Below, piece after piece: positions 6,996 to 14,166 of a stretch of 28,400 nucleotides of DNA. The position numbers were made by a program, and so were the translations under genes. Positions within the stretch are counted from its first letter, which is position 1; every line of letters starts with the position of its first letter. The notes under the pieces were generated by a model, which was given only the letters and a program-made list of their open reading frames with translations, was not told where the DNA came from and did no database searches. The stretch is taken from the NCBI GenBank assembly GCA_934448295.1, contig CAKSEY010000028.1:1-28400 (forward strand). Direction: 5' to 3'. The DNA comes from an uncultured Oscillospiraceae bacterium (GTDB lineage Bacteria; Bacillota; Clostridia; Oscillospirales; Ruminococcaceae).

Positions 6996-8357
6996 TTACT
7001 TAGCAATATGCTTTGCGCACTTGACGAACTTGCCCCAGCCGCGTTCGCCGACGAACTCGCCGTTGTCGAACACCAGCTTACCTCTGGAGTAGGTCTGCAC
7101 GGGATAGCCGTGGACCTCGATTCCCTCCCAGATGGTGTGGTCGCAGTCGGAGTGCATATTTTCCTGGTGGATAGTGAAGTTCTTCGCGGGGTCGTAGATA
7201 ACGATATCTGCGTCCTTGCCGGGGGCTATCTCGCCCTTTTCGGTGCAGCCGAATATCTTCGCCGGATTTGTGGAGCAGAGCTCTACCGCCTTTTCAAAGC
7301 TGATAACGCCGTCGTTCGCCTTGCCCAGCATATACGGGTACATATTCTCAACGCCCGCGCAGCCGTTGGGTATCTTGCGGAAGTCGTTGAGACCCCAGTC
7401 CTTTTCGCTCTGCTGGAACGGGCAGTGGTCGGTGGCAATGGTGTCGATGTCTCCGCGCTTTATCGCCTCCCAGATAGCGTCCTGGGATTCCTTGCCCTTC
7501 ATAGGGGGAGAGCATACGAAGTTCCTGCCGTCCTCGCGCTTGTAAACGTCGCTGGTGAATTCAAGGTACTGCGGGCAGGTCTCCGCGTAGATCTCCAGCC
7601 CCTCGTCCTTGGCCTTTGTGACCGCCTCGACGCCCTGCTTGTTCGCAAGGTGAACTATGTACAGCGGAGCCTTTGCAGCCCTCGCAAGATTTATAGCGCG
7701 CTCGTCCGCTTCGCCCTCGACGAACTCCGGACGGCTCAGGTAGTGATACCACGCGCTGGTCTTGCCCTCGCCGATGTATTTCTCGGTGAGCGTGTTCACA
7801 AGCTCGTTGTTCTCAGCGTGCACTGCGATAAGCGCGCCGAACTCCTTGGATTTCGCCAGAAGCTGGTAGAACACGCCGTCCTTTACGCCGAAGTCATACA
7901 CCATGAACACCTTGTAGGAGGTGATGCCGATATCGCACGCGTCCTTGATACTGTCAAGAAGCTCGCCGTGGATATCCTTTACGCCGATATGGAACGAGTA
8001 ATCCACCGCCGCGTCCGGAGCCGCAAGGGCGTTCCGGCGCTCAAAGGTCTGGGTCATTGTCTCGTTGAAATCCTGGAGAGCGAAGTCGAAAACCGTGGTA
8101 GTACCGCCGCAGGCAGCCGCCCTTGTTCCCGCGAAGTAGTCGTCCGAGGACACCGTGCCGCCGAAGGGCATTGCCAGGTGAGTATGCGCGTCTATCGCCC
8201 CGGGGAGCACCAGCTTTCCTGCCGCGTCCACTACCTTTGCGCCGGGCGTATCCGGAATACTGCCCACAGCGGCGATCTTTCCGTCCCTGACCGCAACGTC
8301 AGCCCTGAAGGAGCCTGTCGCGTTGACGACCGTGCCGTTCCTGATGATCATATCCAT
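6996..8357 (-). CDS. hydA: dihydropyrimidinase (D-hydantoinase family)
   Basis: A 453-residue cyclic amidohydrolase that opens dihydrouracil or dihydrothymine to the N-carbamoyl-beta-amino acid. The binuclear metal site is visible: His58 and His60 in GAIDAHTHL, the carboxylated Lys149 in ITSYKVFM, His180 in AVHAENN, His236 in IVHLANK and Asp310 in ATDHCPF. Length matches the family (about 450-480). AAGGAGG lies seven bases before the chosen ATG. It precedes preA in the operon and follows a 159-base gap holding a long hairpin after the substrate-binding protein gene. Hydantoinase or allantoinase activity is an alternative, but the preA neighbour favours dihydropyrimidines. Confidence 0.93.
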   Translation of the reverse strand: MDMIIRNGTVVNATGSFRADVAVRDGKIAAVGSIPDTPGAKVVDAAGKLVLPGAIDAHTHLAMPFGGTVSSDDYFAGTRAAACGGTTTVFDFALQDFNETMTQTFERRNALAAPDAAVDYSFHIGVKDIHGELLDSIKDACDIGITSYKVFMVYDFGVKDGVFYQLLAKSKEFGALIAVHAENNELVNTLTEKYIGEGKTSAWYHYLSRPEFVEGEADERAINLARAAKAPLYIVHLANKQGVEAVTKAKDEGLEIYAETCPQYLEFTSDVYKREDGRNFVCSPPMKGKESQDAIWEAIKRGDIDTIATDHCPFQQSEKDWGLNDFRKIPNGCAGVENMYPYMLGKANDGVISFEKAVELCSTNPAKIFGCTEKGEIAPGKDADIVIYDPAKNFTIHQENMHSDCDHTIWEGIEVHGYPVQTYSRGKLVFDNGEFVGERGWGKFVKCAKHIAK

Positions 8358-8391
8358 AAGAAAACCTCCTTATAAGTTGTTGGCAAATTAT

Positions 8392-8442
8392 ATTTGTCGG
8401 AAAACCGGGCGGAGCCGCTCCCCGCCGGGCTTTCCGACAAAT
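8392..8442 (-). other. long intercistronic hairpin between transporter and enzyme genes
   Basis: A 12-bp perfect stem (ATTTGTCGGAAA at 8392-8403 with TTTCCGACAAAT at 8431-8442) encloses a second imperfect GC-rich stem. It lies in the 158-base gap between the binding-protein stop and the hydA ribosome site. There is no T tract on the minus strand, so it is more likely an mRNA processing or stability element than a terminator. A smaller hairpin (CCTCGC/GCGGGG, 8443-8458) abuts it. Confidence 0.6.
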
Positions 8443-8515
8443 CCTCGCCGCAGCGGGGATCTGCCGGGAATGAAACCTATTTTGCTTTCGGGAAAATCAA
8501 TTTACCATAAAGCTG

Positions 8516-9700
8516 TTAGCCGCCGTAGTTGGAGTTCTTGTATACGAGCACCAGACCGGATCTCTGATATACCTGAGCGACCTCCAGAAGATCCATACCG
8601 CCCGCGTTAGCGTTGATGAGGTTGGAGACCCATGTTACGCCGAAATCAACCGTGCCGTTGTAAACCGCCGTGGTCTCGGAGATATCGCCGCCGCCGGAGA
8701 TGATGTCAACGGTAAGCCCTACCTCGTCATAGTAGCCCTTGGCCTGCGCTACATAATAGCCCATGAACTGAGCCTGCGGCAGCCACTTGAGCTGTACGGA
8801 AACGGAGGTCTTTTCGGGAGCGCCGTCCTTTTCGGGGTCGTATGTGAGATAATCCGTGCTGCGGATATCGTCCAGCGTGAGGGAAGCCAGCTTGTCCTTT
8901 GCGGCGCTGTCTTCCAGAATGATGTACTGCTTTGCAAGGTCGAGAGTCTGCTGCATTGCGGCTTCGTCCATGTTGCCTACGTCAGCGGCGGAAACCGTGT
9001 TGCCGTTCATGTCGGTGGTGACAAGCTTCGCGACCTCGGAAGCCATATACGCCTGATGGTCTGCGGATACGGAGGAGCCTGCCTCAAATACGATCTCAGC
9101 TGCCTCGTCCGGGTGCTCGCACGCGTACGCCCAGCCCTTCATCGAAGCGGAAACGAAAGCCTTTACGGTGTTCGGGTTAGCCTCTGCGAACGCTTTGGAG
9201 GTGAACAGGTTGTCCTCCAGCATTGCAACGCCCTCGTCGTTCATGTCGATAATGCTTACGGAATCGCCGTAGCCGTAGCCGCCGTCATAGTCGTTCTTTA
9301 CAAGCCCGAGCTCGTTGTAGGTCATTGCGGAGGCGAGCTTTACACTGTCGCTGTCGAACTGATCCATTGTGAAGTCCTGGGTGATATAGTCGGCGGGAAG
9401 CCCATACTTTGTCAGCAGCGCCTGTATCTCATACTCGTTGCCGAGCCCCCAGTTGCCGACTGTGCTTTCAGCCGCAGCGGACTTGATGATGTCCTCGTGG
9501 CTCATTGCGCCTGTGGATTCCGCCGCAGAGCTCTCCTCAGCCGCGGAGCTGCTTTCATCTGCTGCCGCAGAGCTTCCATCAGAACTGACGGAGGAAGTGC
9601 CGCTTGTGCTGGATGTTCCGCCGGAACATGCGGTGAACTGCATGCAAGCCATTATCGCTGCAACTCCTGCAAGTAAAAATCTCTTTCTTTCTGCTTTCAT
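8516..9700 (-). CDS. NMT1/ThiY-like ABC substrate-binding lipoprotein, apparently circularly permuted
   Basis: A 394-residue lipoprotein. Residues 1-25 are a signal peptide with lipobox FTAC (Cys25), then a Ser/Ala/Glu-rich linker to about 65. Both halves of the NMT1/THI5-like fold are present but in reverse order. Residues 81-290 (VGNWGLGNEYEIQALL, MTYNELGLV, DMNDEGVAML, MKGWAYACEHPDEAAEIV) match the part that normally follows the first third. Residues 298-394 (VQLKWLPQAQFMGYYVAQ, GGGDISE, VDFGVTWVSN, VAQVYQRSGLVLVYKNS) are the normal N-terminal third. The ATG at 9700 starts the signal peptide, and an AGGCAGG-like site precedes it. It forms a transporter with the adjacent permeases and ATPase, for pyrimidine-like ligands by context. 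Confidence 0.88.
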   Translation of the reverse strand: MKAERKRFLLAGVAAIMACMQFTACSGGTSSTSGTSSVSSDGSSAAADESSSAAEESSAAESTGAMSHEDIIKSAAAESTVGNWGLGNEYEIQALLTKYGLPADYITQDFTMDQFDSDSVKLASAMTYNELGLVKNDYDGGYGYGDSVSIIDMNDEGVAMLEDNLFTSKAFAEANPNTVKAFVSASMKGWAYACEHPDEAAEIVFEAGSSVSADHQAYMASEVAKLVTTDMNGNTVSAADVGNMDEAAMQQTLDLAKQYIILEDSAAKDKLASLTLDDIRSTDYLTYDPEKDGAPEKTSVSVQLKWLPQAQFMGYYVAQAKGYYDEVGLTVDIISGGGDISETTAVYNGTVDFGVTWVSNLINANAGGMDLLEVAQVYQRSGLVLVYKNSNYGG

Positions 9701-9749
9701 AGTGTGTACCTGCCTTTCTTGAATCCTTTGTTCTATACTTAACGGAAGG

Positions 9750-10550
9750 TCATGCCTTTCTCCGTTTAAGCACCATTCTTTCAACCAGCATAAGAATAAT
9801 GTACATCCCTATGCCTATCGCGCACGCCGTCGCGATGTAAGCCCATGCCGTGGGGTACTGCCCCTTTACGATGTTCTCGCGTATCTGCCGTCCTACTCCC
9901 ACGGTGTCCTCCGCGAAGTACTCTGTTACCAGCGCGCCGATAACGCTCGCCGGAACGCTGACCCTCAGCGCCGTGAAAACGTACGGCAGCGAGTTCGGCA
10001 GCCGCAGCTTCGTGAACACCACTATCTTCGGTGCCGCATAGGAGGTCATCAGATCCTCAGAGAACGGCTTCAGCTCGGTCAGCCCGCGGAACGCGTTAAC
10101 GCTCATCGCCGCCGTGCAGGATATCGTGACCACGATTATCTTCGCCAGCGTGCTCCGTACTGAAACGTCGCTGCTGACGTCGCGCGTCCAGTTGTTGATC
10201 ACCGGGGCGAGAGCCACTATCGGAATCGCGTTGAACGCGGAAACTATCGTAAGTCCGCCGGCGCCCCATTTCCGGAATATCGAAGCCACAACAGCTATGA
10301 GATATCCCAGGACGCTGCCCGCCGCAAGACCGCCCAGAGCCACTATCAGGGTCATCTGCACCTGCGTGCCTATGCTGTCCCTGTTCTGCGAGATTATCTC
10401 GCCGATACGCGTGGGAAGCGGGAGCGTTATCGTGTCGGTGCCCAGCCATGAATGAAGAACCTGAGTCTGCCACAGGACGAATATCACCACGCCGAAAAGA
10501 AGCGGCAGACCTACGCTTGACAGAATCCCAAGCCATTTCTTTGTTTTCAT
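9750..10550 (-). CDS. ABC transporter permease (SsuC/ThiX type)
   Basis: A 266-residue inner-membrane protein of the nitrate/sulfonate/bicarbonate/pyrimidine-precursor permease family. Hydrophobic segments occur near residues 8-27, 60-90, 98-115, 130-150 and 235-260. The cytoplasmic EAA-like loop that docks the ATPase is visible as MTSYAAPKIVVFTKLRLPNS. A GAGGAGGG site lies five bases before the ATG, and it starts 11 bases after the other permease ends. The two permeases are different proteins, so the membrane part is probably a heterodimer. Confidence 0.9.
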   Translation of the reverse strand: MKTKKWLGILSSVGLPLLFGVVIFVLWQTQVLHSWLGTDTITLPLPTRIGEIISQNRDSIGTQVQMTLIVALGGLAAGSVLGYLIAVVASIFRKWGAGGLTIVSAFNAIPIVALAPVINNWTRDVSSDVSVRSTLAKIIVVTISCTAAMSVNAFRGLTELKPFSEDLMTSYAAPKIVVFTKLRLPNSLPYVFTALRVSVPASVIGALVTEYFAEDTVGVGRQIRENIVKGQYPTAWAYIATACAIGIGMYIILMLVERMVLKRRKA

Positions 10551-10561
10551 GATATCCCTCC

Positions 10562-11413
10562 TCAGTTTTCTGATCTATTGCGCTTGTACGGGCAGAGGAG
10601 CCTTTCGATAAGCCCCATCAGCACGAAGCTCAGAATACCTATCAACGCGCTTATAAGAACTATGTCCCAGAACACCAGACGGGTCATACCGCCCTTGAGG
10701 GACTGCGAAAGCATACAGCCAAGCCCGTTGCCGCCCTGGAGCGTATCCACCAGTATCGAAGCGGTTATCGCCATCGGCGCGGAAATTTTCAGCCCCGTGA
10801 AGAAATACGGGATACACGCCGGGATAAGCGTTTTTGTGTAAAGCTGGAACTTATTCGCCGCGTAGCTGTACATCAGCTCGTGCTTTTCTCTCTCCACCGA
10901 CCGGAAGCCCGCCAGCACGTTCGTTGAAACCGGGTAAAACGTGAGTATCGCCGCGATAACTATTCTTGCGGAGTTGATGTCGCCGGTTATCGAAAGGATT
11001 ATCGGAGCCATGCCGAGTATCGGTATCATCTGGATTATCATCAGATAAGGGAACGCTATCTTCTCGACGACCCTTGAAAGGTTCATCAGCAGCGCCAGTA
11101 TGTAGCCCGCTGCGATACCTGCAAGAAATCCGATCCCCGCGCGGGAGAGCGTTTCTCCGCAGGCGGTGCCGATAAGCTCTATCATCGTCATTTTTCCAGT
11201 GACCTTCTTGTCGCTGAAGAACGAACCGATGATCTCATATAAGTGCGGGAGCACGTTCACCGGGGTGCGCTTTGTCGCCGCCACGATACAGGCGAATATC
11301 TCCCAGATGACCACTATCCCGAGTATCCAGACCAGCGTCACCATGTGTTTTGAATGTACGAAGCGCTTAAGTGCCGGAAGGGGGCCTTTTCGCGCTGTTT
11401 TTGCCGTTGTCAT
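10562..11413 (-). CDS. ABC transporter permease, second subunit
   Basis: A 283-residue permease from the ATG at 11413, chosen because GGAGGG lies just upstream; the open frame extends 51 codons further without a ribosome site and overlaps the ATPase gene. Membrane segments begin at MVTLVWILGIVVIWEIFACIV. The EAA-like coupling loop is YSYAANKFQLYTKTLIPACI. It belongs to the same family as its downstream neighbour. It follows the ATPase stop by 11 bases, consistent with a tightly packed operon. Confidence 0.9.
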   Translation of the reverse strand: MTTAKTARKGPLPALKRFVHSKHMVTLVWILGIVVIWEIFACIVAATKRTPVNVLPHLYEIIGSFFSDKKVTGKMTMIELIGTACGETLSRAGIGFLAGIAAGYILALLMNLSRVVEKIAFPYLMIIQMIPILGMAPIILSITGDINSARIVIAAILTFYPVSTNVLAGFRSVEREKHELMYSYAANKFQLYTKTLIPACIPYFFTGLKISAPMAITASILVDTLQGGNGLGCMLSQSLKGGMTRLVFWDIVLISALIGILSFVLMGLIERLLCPYKRNRSEN

Positions 11414-11424
11414 GCCGTTCCCTC

Positions 11425-12201
11425 CTATACTCCCTCGAAGCTGTTTCTTACCTTTGCCACAAGCTCTGTGAATTCCTGGGTATCCGTCATATCCAGCGTC
11501 CGGGGTCTCGGCAGGTCGATATCCACCACCGCCGAAAGCCGCCCGGGGTGCGGTGATAAAACGCACACGCGGTCAGAAAGGAAAACGCTCTCGGAAATGT
11601 TGTGCGTTACGAAAATCACCGTCTTGTTGGTCTTGCGCCAGATCTTCAGCAGATCCAGGTGGAGCTTCTGGCGGGTGAATTCGTCCAGCGCCGAGAACGG
11701 CTCGTCCATCAGCAGTATCTCCGGACGTATCGCCAGCGCCCTTGCGATTCCCACTCTCTGCTGCATACCGCCGGAAAGCTGATTCGGATAGTGGTTCGCG
11801 AAGTTCGTGAGCCCCACCATCTCCAGCATGCTGTCCGCGATATCCTCGCGCTCGTCCTTGGGGACGTGCATTATCTCCAGCGGGAGCATTACGTTCTTGC
11901 GGACTGTGCGCCAGTCGTAGAGCACCGGGCTCTGGAAAACTATGCCGTACCTCTGCGCCAGCCGCGCCTCTCTCGGGGTGACTCCGCCGACCGTTATCTT
12001 TCCGGAGGTCGGGTGGAGCAGGTCCGCGATTATTCTAAGGAGCGTCGTCTTGCCGCAGCCCGAGGGACCGAGCAGCGAGATGAACTCGCCCTTCTTGATG
12101 TCCAGCGTAACATTGGTGAGCGCCGTAACATCATTTCCGCCCTGATCCTTGTACACCATGCCTATGCTGTCAAGCATGATCTCTGTTTTCTCGTTTGCCA
12201 T
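11425..12201 (-). CDS. ABC transporter ATP-binding protein
   Basis: A 258-residue ATPase with Walker A GPSGCGKTT (45-53), Q-loop Gln90 in IVFQSP, signature LSGGMQQ (142-148), Walker B ILLMDEP (162-168) and H-loop His200. It matches the SsuB/TauB/ThiZ group. The ATG at 12201 is preferred over an in-frame GTG at 12210 because AAGGAG (12215-12210) is eight bases upstream. It is the first structural gene after the promoter at 12349-12377 and lies directly behind a terminator-like hairpin inside a leader ORF, so expression of the whole operon is probably attenuated. Confidence 0.95.
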   Translation of the reverse strand: MANEKTEIMLDSIGMVYKDQGGNDVTALTNVTLDIKKGEFISLLGPSGCGKTTLLRIIADLLHPTSGKITVGGVTPREARLAQRYGIVFQSPVLYDWRTVRKNVMLPLEIMHVPKDEREDIADSMLEMVGLTNFANHYPNQLSGGMQQRVGIARALAIRPEILLMDEPFSALDEFTRQKLHLDLLKIWRKTNKTVIFVTHNISESVFLSDRVCVLSPHPGRLSAVVDIDLPRPRTLDMTDTQEFTELVAKVRNSFEGV

Positions 12202-12213
12202 ATTGATCACTCC

Positions 12214-12321
12214 TTATAATAAAAAACAGGGCAATAGCGTCATCATCGGCGCCATTGCCCTGATTCTTCTGAATCTCCGTTTTCTCATCGAACTTGCAGG
12301 ATTCAGATTTGCTTTATTCAT
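12214..12321 (-). CDS. putative 35-residue leader peptide overlapping the attenuator
   Basis: A short ORF starts about 20 bases after the predicted transcription start. AAGGG lies ten bases before its ATG. It has a basic middle (MRKRRFRRIRAMAP) and a hydrophobic end (LLPCFLL). Its last 15 codons run through both arms of the terminator hairpin and the T tract, and its stop codon TAA overlaps the AAGGAG of the ATPase gene. The layout matches leader peptides whose translation disrupts an attenuator, as in E. coli pyrBI, but the peptide itself is not one I recognise. It could be a chance ORF. Confidence 0.5.
   Translation of the reverse strand: MNKANLNPASSMRKRRFRRIRAMAPMMTLLPCFLL
12219..12262 (-). 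terminator. attenuator-type intrinsic terminator before the ABC/pyrimidine operon
   Basis: On the minus strand the stem CAGGGCAAT/ATTGCCCTG (9 bp, extended by GCG/CGC after one mismatch) is followed immediately by TTTTTTATT. It sits between the promoter and the ATPase ribosome site, only a few bases from the latter, so it must be bypassed for any operon expression. An upstream alternative stem CTGAATC (12300-12306) with GATTCAG (12269-12275) is also possible in the leader. Confidence 0.85.
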
Positions 12322-12348
12322 TTCTCTGTTTCCCTTGTTCATGATACA

Positions 12349-12377
12349 AGTATACAGCATATTATGCTTCCTGTCAA
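12349..12377 (-). promoter_or_regulatory. sigma-A promoter of the ABC/pyrimidine operon
   Basis: TTGACA (12377-12372) and TATACT (12354-12349) on the minus strand are 17 bases apart, giving a start near 12342 and a leader of about 140 bases before the ATPase ATG. A GCACA half-site adjoins the -35, and two full TGTGC-N4-GCACA palindromes lie upstream. Confidence 0.85.
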
Positions 12378-12466
12378 TGTGCTGAAGAACATTTAGGCAA
12401 TATTCCACAATAAAAACTCACAAATCCCGCGCCCGATATATGTAAAATCTACACAAAGCGAGGATT

Positions 12467-12506
12467 TGTGCCGTCGCACACACATAAATTCTTGTGCTCC
12501 GGCACA
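12467..12506. promoter_or_regulatory. tandem TGTGC-N4-GCACA palindromes upstream of the ABC operon promoter
   Basis: Two palindromes, TGTGC-CGTC-GCACA (12467-12480) and TGTGC-TCCG-GCACA (12493-12506), have centres 26 bases apart, about 130 and 160 bases upstream of the predicted start. The same motif occurs upstream of the amidohydrolase and alcohol dehydrogenase genes. They are candidate activator sites, possibly for the operon's own PucR protein; that link is inferred. Confidence 0.65.
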
Positions 12507-12507
12507 T

Positions 12508-12635
12508 AGGATTTAGTGAAAAGCCCGCGCCGGACGCTTCCCGTGCTGACCGGAAATTTATGCTGTAACATTTGTTTTTTATTGCAAAAACGAATAATAA
12601 GCCAAGGTGAAAATTCATTTTTTTCGGATTCAGGC
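12508..12635. other. AT-rich intergenic stretch without a recognised feature
   Basis: This segment lies between the palindromes and the amidohydrolase terminator. I see no plausible gene, promoter pair or conserved RNA fold in it. Confidence 0.5.
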
Positions 12636-12637
12636 GC

Positions 12638-12667
12638 AAAAATCCCGGGCAGCCGAAGCCGCCCGGG
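12638..12667 (-). terminator. terminator of the amidohydrolase gene
   Basis: On the minus strand CCCGGGCGGC and GCTGCCCGGG pair around a TTCG tetraloop, followed by ATTTTT. It lies about 34 bases after the amidohydrolase stop, which makes that gene a separate transcription unit from the ABC operon. Confidence 0.88.
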
Positions 12668-12700
12668 GAATAATATTATTTTCAGACTGTCGGAAATCCA

Positions 12701-13963
12701 TTAATCCTGGTCTGCCTTGAGCACAGCGTTCAGCATTACCGTTGCGCCCTCGGTGCAGTGCTCCACGGAACTGAACTCCTTTTCACAGTGGGAAAGTCCG
12801 TCCTTGCTCTGTACGAACACCATGGTCGTGGGTATCATGTAAGCGCAGAACTGAGCGTCATGACCAGCGCCGGAGTGGATATACTGGTGCTTGATACCGG
12901 TCTCCTCAGCCGCCGCTTTGACGTAGCTTACGAGCTTCTTATCATAGTAAACGGTGTCGCGGTTCCATGCCTTGACTACCTCGCAGGTGCAGCCCGCCCA
13001 GGTCTTTTCAGCGCAGCTCTTGACGATAGCCAGCACCTTTTCAAGCACCTTGGGATCCTCGTGGCGCGCGTCGAACGAGAAGTCAAAGAAATCCGGAACG
13101 CAGGTATGCACGCAGGGGTGACATACAACCTCGCCGGTGGTGTAAACCAGGTCGGAATACCCCAGCTTGTCGATCTCCTCATGGAGATAGCACAGAGCCT
13201 GCGAAGCCGCCAGGAACGCGTCCTTCCGCTTCGGCATGGGGAATGTTCCCGCGTGGGTGGTCTGCCCGTAGAATTTCAGGCGGTAGTTGAACATTCCCAG
13301 CACGCAGTCCACAACGCCGATGTCGTTGCCCGCGTCCTCGAGGATAGGCCCCTGCTCGATGTGGGTCTCGAACATATACATATATTTCTCCGGGGAAATG
13401 CGGTACTTCTTGTCGCCCTTGAAGCCGGACTTCTCCAGCGCCTCGCCGAAGGTGGACTTATTGTCCAGAATGCTCTTTGAAGCCATCATATCCTCGAACT
13501 TGAACTTGCTGCGGATATCCTCCGGGAGATAATCGTAGCAGATAATGCCGGAGCACATCATTGCCGGCGGGTAGAGCGAGCCCTCCTCGTTTGTCCAGAT
13601 CATCGCGGTCAGCGGGTGCTTGTGCGGGATATTGTGCTCTGCGACTGTTTCAAGCACCTCCATCGCGCTCATTACGCCGAGGATACCGTCGTAGTTGCCG
13701 CCGTTCTTAACGCTGTCCACATGGGAGCCCATAACGATCCTCTTAGCGTCCGGGTCTGAGCCGGGGAGCGTCGCGTACATACAAGCTACGTCGTCCACCT
13801 CGATGGTGGCGCCGATGGCTTCCATTCTGCGGCGGAACTCGTTTCTCGCCTGTATCGCCTCCGGTGAAAGGGAGTAACGGGTGATACCGCCGTGCCCCGC
13901 GTCGCCGAATTTGCTGAAAGTTTCGATTTTGTCCTTCATTCTGTCGTAGCTGCAAGTGTACAT
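12701..13963 (-). CDS. M20-family amidohydrolase, probable N-carbamoyl-beta-alanine amidohydrolase
   Basis: A 420-residue metal-dependent amidohydrolase of the beta-ureidopropionase / L-carbamoylase / allantoate amidohydrolase group. Metal and catalytic motifs are GSHVDSV (His81, Asp83), GGNYDGILG (Asp92), TNEEGS (Glu126/Glu127), HIEQGPILE (His201), HSGAGHDAQ (near 363-371) and GLSHCEKE (His392). With hydA and preA nearby the best substrate is N-carbamoyl-beta-alanine (or the beta-aminoisobutyrate analogue), releasing beta-alanine, CO2 and ammonia; this is the PydC role. AAAGGAG lies eight bases before the ATG. It has its own consensus promoter, leader hairpin, two upstream palindromes and a terminator. 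Confidence 0.88.
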   Translation of the reverse strand: MYTCSYDRMKDKIETFSKFGDAGHGGITRYSLSPEAIQARNEFRRRMEAIGATIEVDDVACMYATLPGSDPDAKRIVMGSHVDSVKNGGNYDGILGVMSAMEVLETVAEHNIPHKHPLTAMIWTNEEGSLYPPAMMCSGIICYDYLPEDIRSKFKFEDMMASKSILDNKSTFGEALEKSGFKGDKKYRISPEKYMYMFETHIEQGPILEDAGNDIGVVDCVLGMFNYRLKFYGQTTHAGTFPMPKRKDAFLAASQALCYLHEEIDKLGYSDLVYTTGEVVCHPCVHTCVPDFFDFSFDARHEDPKVLEKVLAIVKSCAEKTWAGCTCEVVKAWNRDTVYYDKKLVSYVKAAAEETGIKHQYIHSGAGHDAQFCAYMIPTTMVFVQSKDGLSHCEKEFSSVEHCTEGATVMLNAVLKADQD

Positions 13964-14003
13964 AAATACGTCTCCTTTGCTTTTAAATTCTGTCTGATGA
14001 TAA

Positions 14004-14042
14004 AGAAAATGGCGCCCGAAGCTCCCATGAGCTTCAAGCGCC
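14004..14042 (-). promoter_or_regulatory. leader hairpin, possible attenuator, before the amidohydrolase gene
   Basis: On the minus strand GGCGC-TT-GAAGCT pairs with AGCTTC-GG-GCGCC around CATGGG, followed by ATTTTCTTT. It begins about 10 bases after the predicted transcription start and ends about 48 bases before the amidohydrolase ATG. The T run is interrupted, so termination would be partial. An ATG in its loop opens a 30-codon frame overlapping the gene start but lacks a good ribosome site. Confidence 0.55.
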
Positions 14043-14058
14043 TTTGCTTTATGTATTG

Positions 14059-14087
14059 ATTATAGCGTGATATTTGTGCTCTGTCAA
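14059..14087 (-). promoter_or_regulatory. sigma-A promoter of the amidohydrolase gene
   Basis: Perfect consensus on the minus strand: TTGACA (14087-14082), 17-base spacer, TATAAT (14064-14059). The spacer holds a GCACAAA half-site matching the palindromes upstream. Confidence 0.9.
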
Positions 14088-14123
14088 CCTTTTTCATGAA
14101 ATTCCCCGAAAAACGGCTGAATT

Positions 14124-14161
14124 TGTGCTTCCGGCACAGTGAATCAATGTGCCCCGGCACA
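14124..14161. promoter_or_regulatory. tandem TGTGC/GCACA palindromes upstream of the amidohydrolase promoter
   Basis: TGTGC-TTCCG-GCACA (14124-14138, five-base centre) and TGTGC-CCCG-GCACA (14148-14161, four-base centre) lie roughly 80 and 100 bases upstream of the predicted start. They match the pair near 12.48 kb. They directly follow the stop codon of the alcohol dehydrogenase gene, and no terminator for that gene is visible. Confidence 0.65.
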
Positions 14162-14166
14162 AAGAA

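Noticed and set aside
9701..9784. N-terminal extension of the binding protein frame to 9784
   Set aside because: It would precede a typical lipoprotein signal peptide with 28 hydrophilic residues and overlap the permease gene. The ATG at 9700 fits.
12214..12354. Riboswitch in the leader of the ABC operon
   Set aside because: The leader of about 140 bases shows a terminator and one simple upstream stem. I could not find the conserved core of TPP, purine, guanidine or other known aptamers, and the leader-ORF explanation fits better.
13936..14028. 30-codon ORF starting in the hairpin loop before the amidohydrolase
   Set aside because: It lacks a ribosome site and overlaps the amidohydrolase start. 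It is mentioned only as part of the attenuator finding.
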